A DNA stretch of 60,974 bases from Paraburkholderia franconis (lineage in GTDB: Bacteria; Pseudomonadota; Gammaproteobacteria; Burkholderiales; Burkholderiaceae). Location: the NCBI RefSeq assembly GCF_009362735.1, contig NZ_WHNP01000044.1:1-60974 (forward strand), given 5' to 3'. A model generated the notes under the pieces. That model was not told the origin of the DNA and searched no databases. It worked only from the letters and a program-made list of their open reading frames with translations. Position numbers and translations under genes: made by a program. Within the stretch, counting starts at the first letter, position 1; each line of letters starts with the position of its first letter. Below are positions 33,905 to 42,799 of the stretch, one piece after another.

Positions 33905-34046
33905 TCGAAAATACTGCTCGGAGTTTCGTTGCGCGATTTGACTCGCGCAACGCATCCTAACGCTCATTTGTGAATACGCGATGAACCTTGCATGGAATGC
34001 ATGCAAGGCTCGCGTGATGTCGATTCGGCGTGCGCCGCATTACAGG

Positions 34047-34637
34047 TCACAGGTCGAAGAACACCGTTTCGTTCGGGCCTTGCATGTGAATGTCGAAGCG
34101 ATACACGACCTTGCCGCCGCGCTCTTCGCGCTTTGCGATCAGCGTCGCGCGGCGCTCTGCGGGAACGCTCGCGAGCACAGGGTCCTTGTCGTTCGCCGCG
34201 GCTTCGTCGTCGAAATAGACGCGCGTGAACGTGTGCAGCAGCATGCCGCGCATCGTCAGGATCACGCTCAGCTGCGGCGCGTCTTCGGGCGATGCGCGAC
34301 CGGGCTTCACCGTCTCGATGATGAAGCGCTTGTGCGGGTCCGTGCCCGTGCCGAAGCGCGCAAAGCCACGAAAGCCTGTCTTTGCTACTTCCTCGCGCGA
34401 TTGCGGGTAGCGTCCTTCGCTGTCCACTTGCGACACCTCGAGCATCGCATCGCCGATCACCTCGCCGTTACCGTCGAATATCTGGCCGACGAGCGTGATG
34501 TGCTCGCCCGCTGCTTCGCGCTCGGCCAACGTTCCCGTGAAGAGGCTCTTCAGATCGAAATTGTATTGCTGCGGGCACAGGCCGTATGCGAAGTACGGTC
34601 CGACCGTTTGCGAAGGGGTTTCTTTAAGCGTCGTCAT
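34047..34637 (-). CDS. pcaG: Protocatechuate 3,4-dioxygenase, alpha subunit
   Basis: A 196-residue structural subunit of the intradiol dioxygenase that cleaves protocatechuate to 3-carboxy-cis,cis-muconate in the beta-ketoadipate pathway. TPSQTVGPYFAYGL is the typical start of the alpha chain; GFARFGTGTD and MRGMLLHTFTRVYFDDE are conserved. As expected for the alpha chain, the Fe-binding Tyr/His set of the beta chain is not present. It begins three bases after the pcaH stop, and the subunits assemble as (alpha-beta) multimers. Confidence 0.95.
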   Translation of the reverse strand: MTTLKETPSQTVGPYFAYGLCPQQYNFDLKSLFTGTLAEREAAGEHITLVGQIFDGNGEVIGDAMLEVSQVDSEGRYPQSREEVAKTGFRGFARFGTGTDPHKRFIIETVKPGRASPEDAPQLSVILTMRGMLLHTFTRVYFDDEAAANDKDPVLASVPAERRATLIAKREERGGKVVYRFDIHMQGPNETVFFDL

Positions 34638-34640
34638 GAT

Positions 34641-35345
34641 TTAGCGCTCCATCGGGGTTTCGTTCGGGCCGCGCAGCACGATGTCGAATTCGTAGCCGAG
34701 CGCGAAGCCTTCCTGCGTCACGTCGAGCGTGAAGCGCGAGATCAACCGGTCGCGGGCCTGTTCCGGCGTGCCCTGGAAGATCGGGTCGTACGCGAGCAGC
34801 GGATCGCCGGGGAAGTACATCTGCGTGACGAGTCGCGAGCCGAAGTAGTCGCCGAACAGCGAGAAGTGGATGTGATTCGGGCGCCATGCGTTCGGGTGAT
34901 TGCCCCACGGATACGCACCGGGCTTGATCGTCAGGAAGCGGTAGCGGCCTTCGTTATCGGTCAGGCAGCGGCCCGCGCCGAGGAAGTTCGGATCGAGCGG
35001 CGCATCGTGCTGGTCGTTCTTGTGCACGTAACGGCCGGCGGCATTCGCTTGCCACACTTCGACGAGCGTATTGCGCACGGGACGGCCGCCTTCGTCGAGC
35101 ACGCGTCCCGTCACGATGATGCGCTCGCCGAGCGGCTCGCCGTTCTTCATCGCATTGCGCGTGAGGTCGTGATCGAGCGCGCCGAGATCTTCCGCGCCAT
35201 AGACGGGCACGCGCTGGTCGCGCAACCGCTCCTTCAGCGGAATCAGCGGACGCGTCGGGCCGCGTTTGACTGACGAACCATACGATGAATGGACATAGGC
35301 GGGATGCGAAGCGAAGTCGCGCGGACTCAGACTGGAATCGTCCAT
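34641..35345 (-). CDS. pcaH: Protocatechuate 3,4-dioxygenase, beta subunit
   Basis: A 234-residue catalytic subunit. All four Fe(III) ligands are visible: Tyr106 in GRYVHK, Tyr145 in GAYPW, and His158 and His160 in PNHIHFSLFG. The ATG at 35345 gives the standard PcaH length. The gene is transcribed divergently from the LysR gene pcaQ, with 108 bp between starts. The other pca genes (B, C, D, I, J) are not in this window. Confidence 0.96.
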   Translation of the reverse strand: MDDSSLSPRDFASHPAYVHSSYGSSVKRGPTRPLIPLKERLRDQRVPVYGAEDLGALDHDLTRNAMKNGEPLGERIIVTGRVLDEGGRPVRNTLVEVWQANAAGRYVHKNDQHDAPLDPNFLGAGRCLTDNEGRYRFLTIKPGAYPWGNHPNAWRPNHIHFSLFGDYFGSRLVTQMYFPGDPLLAYDPIFQGTPEQARDRLISRFTLDVTQEGFALGYEFDIVLRGPNETPMER

Positions 35346-35408
35346 CAGATGTCTCCTTGGGGATTCGATTATGGGTAGTGGATGACGTGACTTTATAGGA
35401 GCGAAGAA

Positions 35409-35459
35409 GTTATGCAAAATGACGTTTTTTCCCGTCTCGTATAACGATCCGTTATGCAA
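35409..35459. promoter_or_regulatory. Candidate PcaQ binding region between pcaH and pcaQ
   Basis: A perfect palindrome ATAACG-ATC-CGTTAT lies at 35441-35455 and overlaps the pcaQ start codon (ATG at 35454). Its right half is part of GTTATGCAA, which is repeated directly at 35409-35417, exactly 42 bp away. PcaQ sites in rhizobia are described as ATAACC-N4-GGTTAA-like, so this resembles a PcaQ site plus an activation half-site. Confidence 0.6.
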
Positions 35460-36500
35460 CGCAGCCTCGCCGATAGCCGCGTCAAGTTCCGTCATCTGCA
35501 GTGCTTTCTGGCCGTCGCGCAGTTCGGCGGTGTGCAGAAGGCGGCCGAGAGCCTGTCGATCACACAGCCTGCCGTATCGAAGACGGTCGCCGAACTCGAA
35601 GACATTCTCGGCGTGCGCCTTTTCGAGCGCGGCCGCCACGGCGCCGTGCCGACGCGCGAAGGGCTGCTTTTCATGCCGCACGCGAGCGCCTGTGTGAGCG
35701 CGCTGCGCCAGGGCGTCGATCTGCTCGCGCGCGCGGAAGGCGAGGCGGCCGCGACGCTCGACATCGGCGTGCTGCCGACCGTGGCCACGTCGCTCGTGCC
35801 GCCCGTGATGCGGCTTTTCGCGGAGCAGTGGCCCAATGCGATCGTGCGGCTCAAGACGGCTTCGAACACCGAGCTGCTCGAGCGTCTGAAGGCGGGCACG
35901 ATCGAGTTCGCTGTCGGCAGGCTCGCCGATCCGGAGCGGATGGTGGGCCTCACGTTCGAGCAGCTGTTTAGCGAACCGCTCGTCGCCGTCGTGCGCGCGG
36001 GGCATGCGATGGCTTCGGGCGCCGCATCGCCGGCGACGCAATTGCATCGCTATCCTGTCGTCGTGCCGCCGTATGGCACGCTGATCCGGCAGTCGGCGGA
36101 AAGCCTGCTGCGCGCGTGGGCCGTGCCGCCGCTGTCGTCGTTCGTCGAGGTGCTGTCGGTGTCGGTGGGGCGCGCGCTAGCGCTAGAGAACGATGCCGTG
36201 TGGTTCGTGCCCCGCAGCGCGATCGAATACGAACTGGCGCATGGTTTGCTCGTTCCGTTGCCGTTGCCCGTTGCGGGCACGGAGGAACCCGTCGGGCTGA
36301 TCCTGCGCTCGGACACGCAGCCCACGCCCGTAGGCCGCGCGCTGATCGACGCGGTGCGCAAGGTCGCGCGCGAGCGTCTCGCGCGTAATCGCAATGCGGG
36401 CAATGCGGGCACTGCGCGCTCGCAGGAGCGGCTCGGCAAGGCGGCGAGGAAGAGCGCGAAGCCGCAGCGCAGCGCAAAGAATGCAAAAGCGCCGCGCTAG
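35454..36500 (+). CDS. pcaQ: LysR-family activator of the protocatechuate operon
   Basis: A 348-residue LysR regulator: RVKFRHLQCFLAVAQFGGVQKAAESLSITQPAVSKTVAELEDILGVRLFERGRHG (HTH about residues 27-50), then the effector domain from TLDIGVLPTVATSLVP. The LSITQPAVSKTV.ELE and ARNG/GRHGAVPT patterns match PcaQ/GbpR-type regulators and its place divergent from pcaHG supports PcaQ. The last 45 residues are a basic Ala/Lys/Arg-rich tail not usual in the family. Confidence 0.88.
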   Translation: MQRSLADSRVKFRHLQCFLAVAQFGGVQKAAESLSITQPAVSKTVAELEDILGVRLFERGRHGAVPTREGLLFMPHASACVSALRQGVDLLARAEGEAAATLDIGVLPTVATSLVPPVMRLFAEQWPNAIVRLKTASNTELLERLKAGTIEFAVGRLADPERMVGLTFEQLFSEPLVAVVRAGHAMASGAASPATQLHRYPVVVPPYGTLIRQSAESLLRAWAVPPLSSFVEVLSVSVGRALALENDAVWFVPRSAIEYELAHGLLVPLPLPVAGTEEPVGLILRSDTQPTPVGRALIDAVRKVARERLARNRNAGNAGTARSQERLGKAARKSAKPQRSAKNAKAPR

Positions 36501-36631
36501 AGATGCATCTTTGAACCAATTAGTACAAAATCGAGCTTGCGGGAGGGATGGCGCGCGGTGTAAAACACGGGGCGCGGCAACCTGATCCGTTTGTCTGTCG
36601 AGTTGAACCAGCACGAGCCATGGAGACGCAC

Positions 36632-37759
36632 ATGCCCAGCGACCTGCCGACCCCCACCGACGCGCTCAAGGCCGTCGCGGACCCGGAGCACAATCCGCTC
36701 GGCACGGCCGGTATCGAGTTTGTCGAATTCGCCGCGCGCCATCCGCAGGTGCTGGCCGATACTTTCGTGAAGCTCGGCTTCAAGCCGATCGCGCGTCACA
36801 TCAGCAAGGACGTGACGCTGTTCCGCCAGGCCGACATGAATTTCCTGCTGAACGCCGAGCCGGATTCGTTCGCCGAACGCTATGCAGAGGAATACGGCGT
36901 GGGCATTTGCGCAATCGGCATTCGCGTCGCCGATGCGCAGCGCGCTTACGATCGTGCGATCGAACTGGGCGCGTGGGCATTCGAAGGCGAGCGGGTCGGC
37001 AAGGGCGAGCTCGTCATCCCGGCCATTCAGGGCATCGGCAATTCGCACATTTATTTCGTCGATCGCTGGCGCGGACGTGGCGGGCAGAAGGGCGGCCTCG
37101 GCGACATCTCGATCTTCGACATCGATTTTCGTCCGATCGAAGTCGCCACTGCCCAAGCCGATCTGAGCCACGCGGGCACGGGCCTCGTCGCCGTCGATCA
37201 TCTGACGCAAACCGTCGGCGCGGGCCGCATGCAGGAATGGCTCGACTTCTATCGCGATCTGCTCAACTTCCGCGAGATTCACGAACTGCACGCGAACTGG
37301 CATGTGTCGGCGGAATCGCGCGTGATGGTGTCGCCGTGCGGCGCGATCCGCATTCCGCTCTACGAGGAAGGCACGCCGCGCACGAGCCTGATGCACGAGT
37401 ATCTGCCCGATCATCCGGGCGAAGGTGTGCAGCACATCGCGCTCGCCACCGACGATATCTTCGCGTGCGTCGACCGGCTGCTCGCGAAGGGCATTGAACT
37501 GGTCGAGCCGCCGCCGCGCTACTACGATCAGATCGATGCACGCTTGCCGGGGCATGGGCTCGACATCGAACGGCTCAAGCGAGGCCGGATTCTCGTCGAT
37601 GGCGAGATCGGCGTGGATGGCGTGCCGCAACTGTTCTTCCAGACTTTCGTGCTGCGGCGCGAAGGGGAAATCTTCTTCGAAATCGTGCAGCGCAAAGGCC
37701 ATCACGGTTTCGGCGAGGGCAATCTCAGCGCGCTTGCGCAGGCGCGCGCCGCTTCATGA
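36632..37759 (+). CDS. hppD: 4-Hydroxyphenylpyruvate dioxygenase
   Basis: A 375-residue Fe(II) enzyme that converts 4-hydroxyphenylpyruvate to homogentisate in tyrosine degradation. The three metal ligands are present: His in AVDHLTQTVG, His in GVQHIALATDDI, and Glu in IFFEIVQRKGHHGFGEGN. NPLGTAGIEFVEFAARHP is the usual start of the first VOC-like domain. GGAG six bases before ATG at 36632 favours that start; the ATG at 36620 is an alternative. Homogentisate dioxygenase (hmgA) is not in this window. Confidence 0.95.
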   Translation: MPSDLPTPTDALKAVADPEHNPLGTAGIEFVEFAARHPQVLADTFVKLGFKPIARHISKDVTLFRQADMNFLLNAEPDSFAERYAEEYGVGICAIGIRVADAQRAYDRAIELGAWAFEGERVGKGELVIPAIQGIGNSHIYFVDRWRGRGGQKGGLGDISIFDIDFRPIEVATAQADLSHAGTGLVAVDHLTQTVGAGRMQEWLDFYRDLLNFREIHELHANWHVSAESRVMVSPCGAIRIPLYEEGTPRTSLMHEYLPDHPGEGVQHIALATDDIFACVDRLLAKGIELVEPPPRYYDQIDARLPGHGLDIERLKRGRILVDGEIGVDGVPQLFFQTFVLRREGEIFFEIVQRKGHHGFGEGNLSALAQARAAS

Positions 37760-37787
37760 GCGGCCTGTTTCCGGCGATTGCCGCGCG

Positions 37788-38417
37788 TTACTTCTTCGAC
37801 GTATTGCCTTTGCCCGCATGCGGCAGATCGGCGTTCGTCGCCATCCACAGCACTTCGGCGTCTTCTTCGCTCGTCGAGACGGCCGCGTGGCCCGTGCGGC
37901 TGTCGAAATAGAGGCTGTCGCCCGCGTTCAGATGCGTCGGCGCGTACAGCTCCGAATACAGGCATACGCTACCGCTGATCACGTACAGAAACTCCTCGCC
38001 TTCGTGGCGGCCCCAGTCGTCGAAGGCGTCGAGCGTGTGTGCCGTAATGCGGATGCGAAACGGCAGCATCGCCTTGTGCGCCAGGTCCGTCGCCAGCAGC
38101 TCCATCTGATAGCCGCGATACGCGTGACGCTGGCCCGCGTCCTTGCGCGTGAGCGCGCGCCGGCCGCTCGCGTTGACCTTCGGCGTCGAGCCGAACAGTT
38201 CGCCGAGATCGATCTTCAGGCCCACGACGATTTTTTGCAGCACGTCGAATGTGGGCGACATCAGGCCGTTTTCGATTTTCGACAACGTCGATCGCGACAC
38301 GCCGCATAAGCGGCTGGCCGTTTCGAGCGTCAGGTCGTGTGCGAGCCGCGCGGCACGCACACGACGGCCGAGGTCCGATGTCGAGGTTTCGGGCGACTTG
38401 GTAAGTGAGGTGTCCAT
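37788..38417 (-). CDS. XRE-family regulator with C-terminal cupin sensor
   Basis: A 209-residue regulator with an N-terminal HTH (RRVRAARLAHDLTLETASRLCGVSRSTLSKIENGLMSPTFDVLQKI) and a C-terminal cupin (GRHEGEEFLYVISGSVCLYS...LNAGDSLYFDSRTGHAA). Such regulators commonly control adjacent amino-acid, polyamine or opine catabolism. It is divergent from the ALDH7-type dehydrogenase and FAD oxidase genes, with 337 bp between the starts containing two facing copies of a 19-bp motif, so it is probably their regulator. ATG at 38417. Confidence 0.92.
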   Translation of the reverse strand: MDTSLTKSPETSTSDLGRRVRAARLAHDLTLETASRLCGVSRSTLSKIENGLMSPTFDVLQKIVVGLKIDLGELFGSTPKVNASGRRALTRKDAGQRHAYRGYQMELLATDLAHKAMLPFRIRITAHTLDAFDDWGRHEGEEFLYVISGSVCLYSELYAPTHLNAGDSLYFDSRTGHAAVSTSEEDAEVLWMATNADLPHAGKGNTSKK

Positions 38418-38536
38418 GAGCGTGAATGACAATGCGGCGTGGCGCTTTCGGGGCATTTCGGGGCTGTTTCCGATCATAACATCCGCGTGCCCGCATACCC
38501 TCGCGCGGGCGGCCGCGACTGTCATAGCACAGATGA

Positions 38537-38555
38537 ATTTCCGATCTGAAACGAA
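38537..38555 (+). promoter_or_regulatory. Candidate XRE-cupin operator, copy 1
   Basis: ATTTCCGATCTGAAACGAA. The same motif, ATTTCCGATNNGAAACRAA, occurs in opposite orientation at 38723-38741. This copy is about 120 bases upstream of the regulator start. Confidence 0.55.
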
Positions 38556-38722
38556 CCCGGACAGTGTGCACGAGTGCCGTTCATGCTGAGAAGCACCCGG
38601 CGCAAAAAGCCGGGAAAACCCTCATATTTCGCTTGTTTTTCGAACGAACGGAATCTCGCAAGAACGTGTCGCAACGCCGCTTGCCGCCAGAAATCGCGGC
38701 GTGTATAGTTTCCGAACCTACT

Positions 38723-38741
38723 TTTGTTTCGTATCGGAAAT
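38723..38741 (-). promoter_or_regulatory. Candidate XRE-cupin operator, copy 2
   Basis: The reverse complement reads ATTTCCGATACGAAACAAA, matching copy 1 at 17 of 19 positions with an A/G difference in the variable part. It ends 13 bases before the dehydrogenase start codon, where bound repressor would block initiation. A TTTCCGA half-site (38709-38715) faces it, forming a wider palindrome. Confidence 0.55.
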
Positions 38742-38754
38742 CAAAGGAATCCAG

Positions 38755-40254
38755 ATGAACGCATCGAGCATCCTTGCCGATCTCGGCATTGCAAACGCAG
38801 CGCAAGCAGGCGATATCGCCGTCCATTCCCCCATCACGGGCGAACTCATCGGCCGCGTGGCGAGCCGCACAGCGGCGGAAGTCGATACGGTGCTGGCCAA
38901 CGCGAAGCAGGCATTCGAGCAGTGGCGCAACGTTCCCGCGCCCCGCCGCGGCGAGCTCGTGCGCATCCTCGGCCAGAAGCTGCGCGAGAAGAAGCAGGCG
39001 CTCGGCAGCATCATCACGCTGGAGACGGGCAAGATCCTCCAGGAAGGGCTCGGCGAAGCGCAGGAGATGATCGACATCTGCGACTTCGCCGTCGGCCTGT
39101 CGCGCCAGCTGTACGGCCTCACGATCGCTTCGGAGCGCCCCGGTCACCGGATGGCCGAAACGTGGCATCCGATGGGCACTTGCGTCGTCATTTCGGCGTT
39201 CAATTTCCCGGCGGCCGTGTGGTCGTGGAATGCGGCGCTCGCGCTCGTGTGCGGCAACGCCGTGGTCTGGAAGCCGTCGGAGAAGACGCCGCTGACGGCG
39301 CTCGCCGTCAACCACATCCTCGACGAAGCGCTGAAGGAGTTCGGCGATGCGCCCGCGGGCCTCACGACCGTCGTCATTGGCGGGCGCGATGTAGGCACGA
39401 AGCTGGTGGCTGACCCGCGCGCGTCGATCGTCAGTGCGACGGGCAGCACGGAAATGGGCCGCACGGTCGGCGTCGAAGTGGCGAAACGCTTCGGCCGCTC
39501 GCTGCTCGAACTCGGCGGCAACAATGCGGGCATCGTCACGCAGACGGCGGATCAGGAACTCGCGCTGCGCGGCATCTTGTTCTCGGCGGTCGGCACGGCG
39601 GGCCAGCGCTGCACGTCGCTGCGGCGCCTGTTCGTGCACGAGAGCGTGTATGAGCAAACCGTCGAGCGGCTGAAGCAGCTCTATGCGAAGGTGCCGATCG
39701 GCAATCCGCTCGAAAAGGGCACGCTGATGGGGCCGCTGATCGACAAGCAGGCGTTCGCGCGCATGCAGGAAGCGCTGCAACAGGCGGCGGCCGAGGGCGG
39801 CAAGGTGTTCGGCGGCGAGCGCGTCGAAGTGAAAGGCTATGAGGGCGGCTATTACGTGCGTCCCGCGCTCGTCGAAATGCCGTCGCAAACCGCCGTCGTG
39901 CTCAAGGAGACTTTCGCGCCGATTCTCTACGTGCTGCGCTACAAGGACTTCGACGATGCGATCGCGGCGAACAATGCGGCGCATCACGGGCTGTCGTCGT
40001 GTGTGTTCACGACCGACTTGCGCGAAGCCGAGCGCTTCACGTCGGACTCGGGCAGCGATTGCGGCATTGCGAACGTGAACATCGGACCGAGCGGCGCTGA
40101 AATCGGCGGCGCGTTCGGCGGCGAGAAGGAGACGGGCGGCGGACGCGAATCGGGCTCGGATGCGTGGAAGGCCTACATGCGGCGCGCGACGAACACCGTC
40201 AACTATTCATCGGCACTGCCGCTTGCTCAAGGCATCGATTTCAATCTCGGCTGA
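38755..40254 (+). CDS. amaB: Aldehyde dehydrogenase, ALDH7 type (probable L-2-aminoadipate-6-semialdehyde dehydrogenase)
   Basis: A 499-residue NAD(P)-dependent dehydrogenase of the ALDH7/antiquitin group. Motifs in order: ISAFNFPAAVWSWNAALAL, VSATGSTEMGR cofactor site, LLELGGNNAGIV with the general-base Glu, and GTAGQRCTSLRRLFV with the catalytic Cys. The following gene encodes an FAD oxidase, the pair matching amaB-amaA of Pseudomonas, where pipecolate is oxidised and the semialdehyde then converted to 2-aminoadipate in D-lysine/pipecolate catabolism. The substrate assignment is from homology and context. Confidence 0.85.
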   Translation: MNASSILADLGIANAAQAGDIAVHSPITGELIGRVASRTAAEVDTVLANAKQAFEQWRNVPAPRRGELVRILGQKLREKKQALGSIITLETGKILQEGLGEAQEMIDICDFAVGLSRQLYGLTIASERPGHRMAETWHPMGTCVVISAFNFPAAVWSWNAALALVCGNAVVWKPSEKTPLTALAVNHILDEALKEFGDAPAGLTTVVIGGRDVGTKLVADPRASIVSATGSTEMGRTVGVEVAKRFGRSLLELGGNNAGIVTQTADQELALRGILFSAVGTAGQRCTSLRRLFVHESVYEQTVERLKQLYAKVPIGNPLEKGTLMGPLIDKQAFARMQEALQQAAAEGGKVFGGERVEVKGYEGGYYVRPALVEMPSQTAVVLKETFAPILYVLRYKDFDDAIAANNAAHHGLSSCVFTTDLREAERFTSDSGSDCGIANVNIGPSGAEIGGAFGGEKETGGGRESGSDAWKAYMRRATNTVNYSSALPLAQGIDFNLG

Positions 40255-40385
40255 TCGTGAAGGGCGGCGCGCGTTTTTCATACTGCGCGCCGCTTTCTCA
40301 TCCCTAAATCGCTGCCTCGCATTCTTCAATCTGTCGCGGACTTGCGCATTCGATGTCCGCTGACCCGCTTCGTCTGGAGTGGCAT

Positions 40386-41558
40386 GTGAGTTCGAAAGTC
40401 GTCATTGTCGGTGGAGGTGTGATCGGCAGTTCGATCGCGTATTTCTTGCGGTTGTCGGACCCGACGGTCAGCGTCACGGTGATCGAGCGCGATCCCGCTT
40501 ATACGCGGGCGTCGTCGGCGCTGTCGGCGGCATCGATCCGGCAGCAGTTCTCGACCCCGCTGTCGATCCAGATGTCGCTGTACGGCATCGAGTTCCTGCG
40601 ATCGATCGGAGAGCGGCTGGAGGTCGACGGCGCGCAGCCATCGATCGATTTGCACGAAGGCGGCTATCTGTTTCTCGCGACGCCCTCAGGCGAGGCGACG
40701 TTGCGTGAGAACCATGCGTTGCAAAAGAGCCTCGGCGCCGATATCACGCTGCTCGACAAGCCTTCGCTCGGCGCGCGCTTTCCGTGGCTCAACACGGATG
40801 ATCTGAGCGCGGGTGCATTCGGCGAAACGGGCGAGGGCTGGTTCGACGGCTACGGTCTCGTCCAGGCGCTGCGCAAGAAGGCGCAAGCGCTCGGCGCGCG
40901 CTACATCGCCGACGATGTGACCGCATTGAATCGCGAAGGCCGCCGCATCACGGGCGTCGTGACTTCACGCGGCGAGACGTATGCGTGCGATGTTGTCGTG
41001 AACGCAGCGGGCGCGTGGGCGCGGCGCGTGGCATCAATGGCGGGCATCGACATTCCTGTGTTCGCGCGGCGCCGCAGTATCTTCAACGTGAGTTCGCCGG
41101 CGAAGCTCGAACGCTGTCCGCTGCTGATCGACCCGACGGGCGTGTACTTTCGTCCCGAGGGGACGACGTTCATTTGTGGGACTTCACCTTCGCCCGACAA
41201 CGACCCCGATGATCTGCCGCTCGATGAAGTCGATCACGCGCTATTCGACGACGTGATCTGGCCGACGCTCGCGCATCGTGTGCCGCAGTTCGAAGCGTTG
41301 CGCGTCGAGCACTGCTGGTCCGGGTACTACGAGTACAACGTGTTCGATCAGAACGCGATCATCGGACATCATCCCGATGTCGACAATTGCATCTTTGCCA
41401 ATGGGTTCAGTGGGCACGGATTGCAGCAGGGACCGGCTACGGGACGCGGCATCAGCGAGCTCATTTTGCGCGGGCGCTATGTGACGCTCGATCTGTCGGC
41501 GCTTGGCTTTGATCGTGTGCTGGAGAACCGGCCGATCGTGGAGAAGAATGTCGTTTGA
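40386..41558 (+). CDS. FAD-dependent amino-acid oxidase/dehydrogenase (probable pipecolate oxidase)
   Basis: A 390-residue DAO-superfamily flavoprotein. VVIVGGGVIGSSIAYFL binds FAD; SALSAASIRQQFSTPLSIQMS and the terminal FANGFSGHGLQQGPATGRGISELIL block are typical of FOXRED1/sarcosine-oxidase-like enzymes. GGAG six bases before the GTG at 40386 favours that start; an ATG at 40353 would add 11 residues. Next to the ALDH7 gene it probably oxidises L-pipecolate (AmaA role), but dimethylglycine- or sarcosine-like substrates cannot be excluded. Confidence 0.85.
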   Translation: MSSKVVIVGGGVIGSSIAYFLRLSDPTVSVTVIERDPAYTRASSALSAASIRQQFSTPLSIQMSLYGIEFLRSIGERLEVDGAQPSIDLHEGGYLFLATPSGEATLRENHALQKSLGADITLLDKPSLGARFPWLNTDDLSAGAFGETGEGWFDGYGLVQALRKKAQALGARYIADDVTALNREGRRITGVVTSRGETYACDVVVNAAGAWARRVASMAGIDIPVFARRRSIFNVSSPAKLERCPLLIDPTGVYFRPEGTTFICGTSPSPDNDPDDLPLDEVDHALFDDVIWPTLAHRVPQFEALRVEHCWSGYYEYNVFDQNAIIGHHPDVDNCIFANGFSGHGLQQGPATGRGISELILRGRYVTLDLSALGFDRVLENRPIVEKNVV

Positions 41559-41598
41559 CGGTAGTGTTGGTGATGATGGTGGTGTCCGCGGTAGCAGG

Positions 41599-42108
41599 CT
41601 AGAACAGATGCTTTAGCAAGCCCAACGGCCCACCGCCTTGCACCCATACACGAGACACCACGAACCAGGCCCCTGCCCAGGACGCGGCGACAACAATCAG
41701 ATCGCAATGCCCGCTATTCCACAGATTCAGCGAATGACGCCTGAGAAGCCAGGGCACGCCCAGAGGATTCGGCCAGTCAGCTAGCAGATGCATCACGCCG
41801 CCGCAAGCAAATCCAAACGCGACGGCAGCAGCAGGATGATGTGGCATCGCATGCCACGAAAAGAAGAGCATCGCGATCCAGCCGATACCCCAATGCGTCG
41901 CCGTGCGATGCGTGATCCACAGACGCCGCTTGCGTGACCACCACGCCACTTCGAGCCAGTCGGGCGCCGTCGCGCCGGCGAGACCCGCTGCAAACGCCAG
42001 CCAGATCCACACGTGAAAAGGGCCACGGTATCCGTAGCGCGCAGCCAGTGCAGCGGATATCGCTCCAGCCGCCCAACCGGTCGCGTGATGTGCGTTGCTC
42101 GATGCCAT
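41599..42108 (-). CDS. YdjM-like (DUF457) membrane-bound metal-dependent hydrolase
   Basis: A 169-residue inner-membrane protein with about four hydrophobic helices. MASSNAHHATGWAAGAI...LAGATAPDWLEV, WITHRTATHWG and GGVMHLLADWPNPLG carry the family's conserved His and Asp residues (HHxxG, PD.lE, THR..tH, hlLlD). The E. coli relative YdjM is LexA-regulated; no clear LexA box was seen here. ATG at 42108 was chosen because it directly precedes the conserved NAHH motif. Confidence 0.87.
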   Translation of the reverse strand: MASSNAHHATGWAAGAISAALAARYGYRGPFHVWIWLAFAAGLAGATAPDWLEVAWWSRKRRLWITHRTATHWGIGWIAMLFFSWHAMPHHPAAAVAFGFACGGVMHLLADWPNPLGVPWLLRRHSLNLWNSGHCDLIVVAASWAGAWFVVSRVWVQGGGPLGLLKHLF

Positions 42109-42173
42109 TGATGTCGCGCGCCGATGCACGACGCGGTAAAACACGGGCGGCCATCTTCGCAGAAGCATGCGCA

Positions 42174-42201
42174 AAAAAATAGCCCGCGACTTTCGCGGGC
42201 T
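42174..42201 (-). terminator. Intrinsic terminator of the lipoprotein gene
   Basis: Arms AGCCCGCGA (42181-42189) and TCGCGGGCT (42193-42201) with a 3-base loop and an A-run to the left, a U-tract on the minus-strand transcript. It lies 36 bases beyond the lipoprotein stop. Confidence 0.88.
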
Positions 42202-42236
42202 CATGCGTGGGGCTTGCTGTTACGAAGACTTACACA

Positions 42237-42575
42237 TCACGTCGTGCAGCGCGCGATTGCAAAGCGCAGTTCTTCTTCAGGCGGATCGTCGCCCGTGCCG
42301 CGCACGACCTTGATGACCGAGCCGTGACCCGAAGGCGTCAATGAAATGAAATACGAACTGTTCGACGAAGAGCCGATGGTCAGATCGGTCACGCCATTGT
42401 TCTTCGAAACATGCACGCGCGACAGGCGGCTGTCGAGGCACCGCGCGATTTCGGATGCGGGCCGCGCCGACGACGCATACACCATCGGTTCGGCTGAAGC
42501 GCTGGATTCAGGGCCGCGCGACGATCCGCATGCAGCGAGAACGGCCAGGGGTGCGAGAAGAATAAGTCGTTTCAT
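42237..42575 (-). CDS. Small predicted lipoprotein
   Basis: A 112-residue exported protein: MKRLILLAPLAVLAACGSSRG carries the lipobox LAAC with Cys16. The mature domain is about 95 residues with two cysteines (RCLDSRL and ARCTT) that may form a disulfide, and SSYFISLTPSGHGSVIKV suggests a small beta sheet. I do not recognise the family. A strong terminator follows, so it is a single-gene transcript. Confidence 0.8.
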   Translation of the reverse strand: MKRLILLAPLAVLAACGSSRGPESSASAEPMVYASSARPASEIARCLDSRLSRVHVSKNNGVTDLTIGSSSNSSYFISLTPSGHGSVIKVVRGTGDDPPEEELRFAIARCTT

Positions 42576-42799
42576 GATGGTGCCGTCGGCGTCTCCATGC
42601 TACGTGATCGTAGGGCGCAAGCGGGATGCAATGCGTCGCGACGAGACCGCCTGCGTCGTCACAACATTCATTCAACGTCCATTCATCGAACGATCCTTCG
42701 ACGATTGCAAACGGCTCACGTCGGAGTATAGCCACGCGAGCCGCGTGCAATTGCCACATCGTGTTAGAAATTGAATCGAAGCGCAACGTCGCCCACCGT

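Noticed and set aside
38581..39987. Open frame antisense to the ALDH7 gene
   Set aside because: Arg/His/Glu-rich shadow composition, no domain; the sense strand has the catalytic Cys and cofactor motifs.
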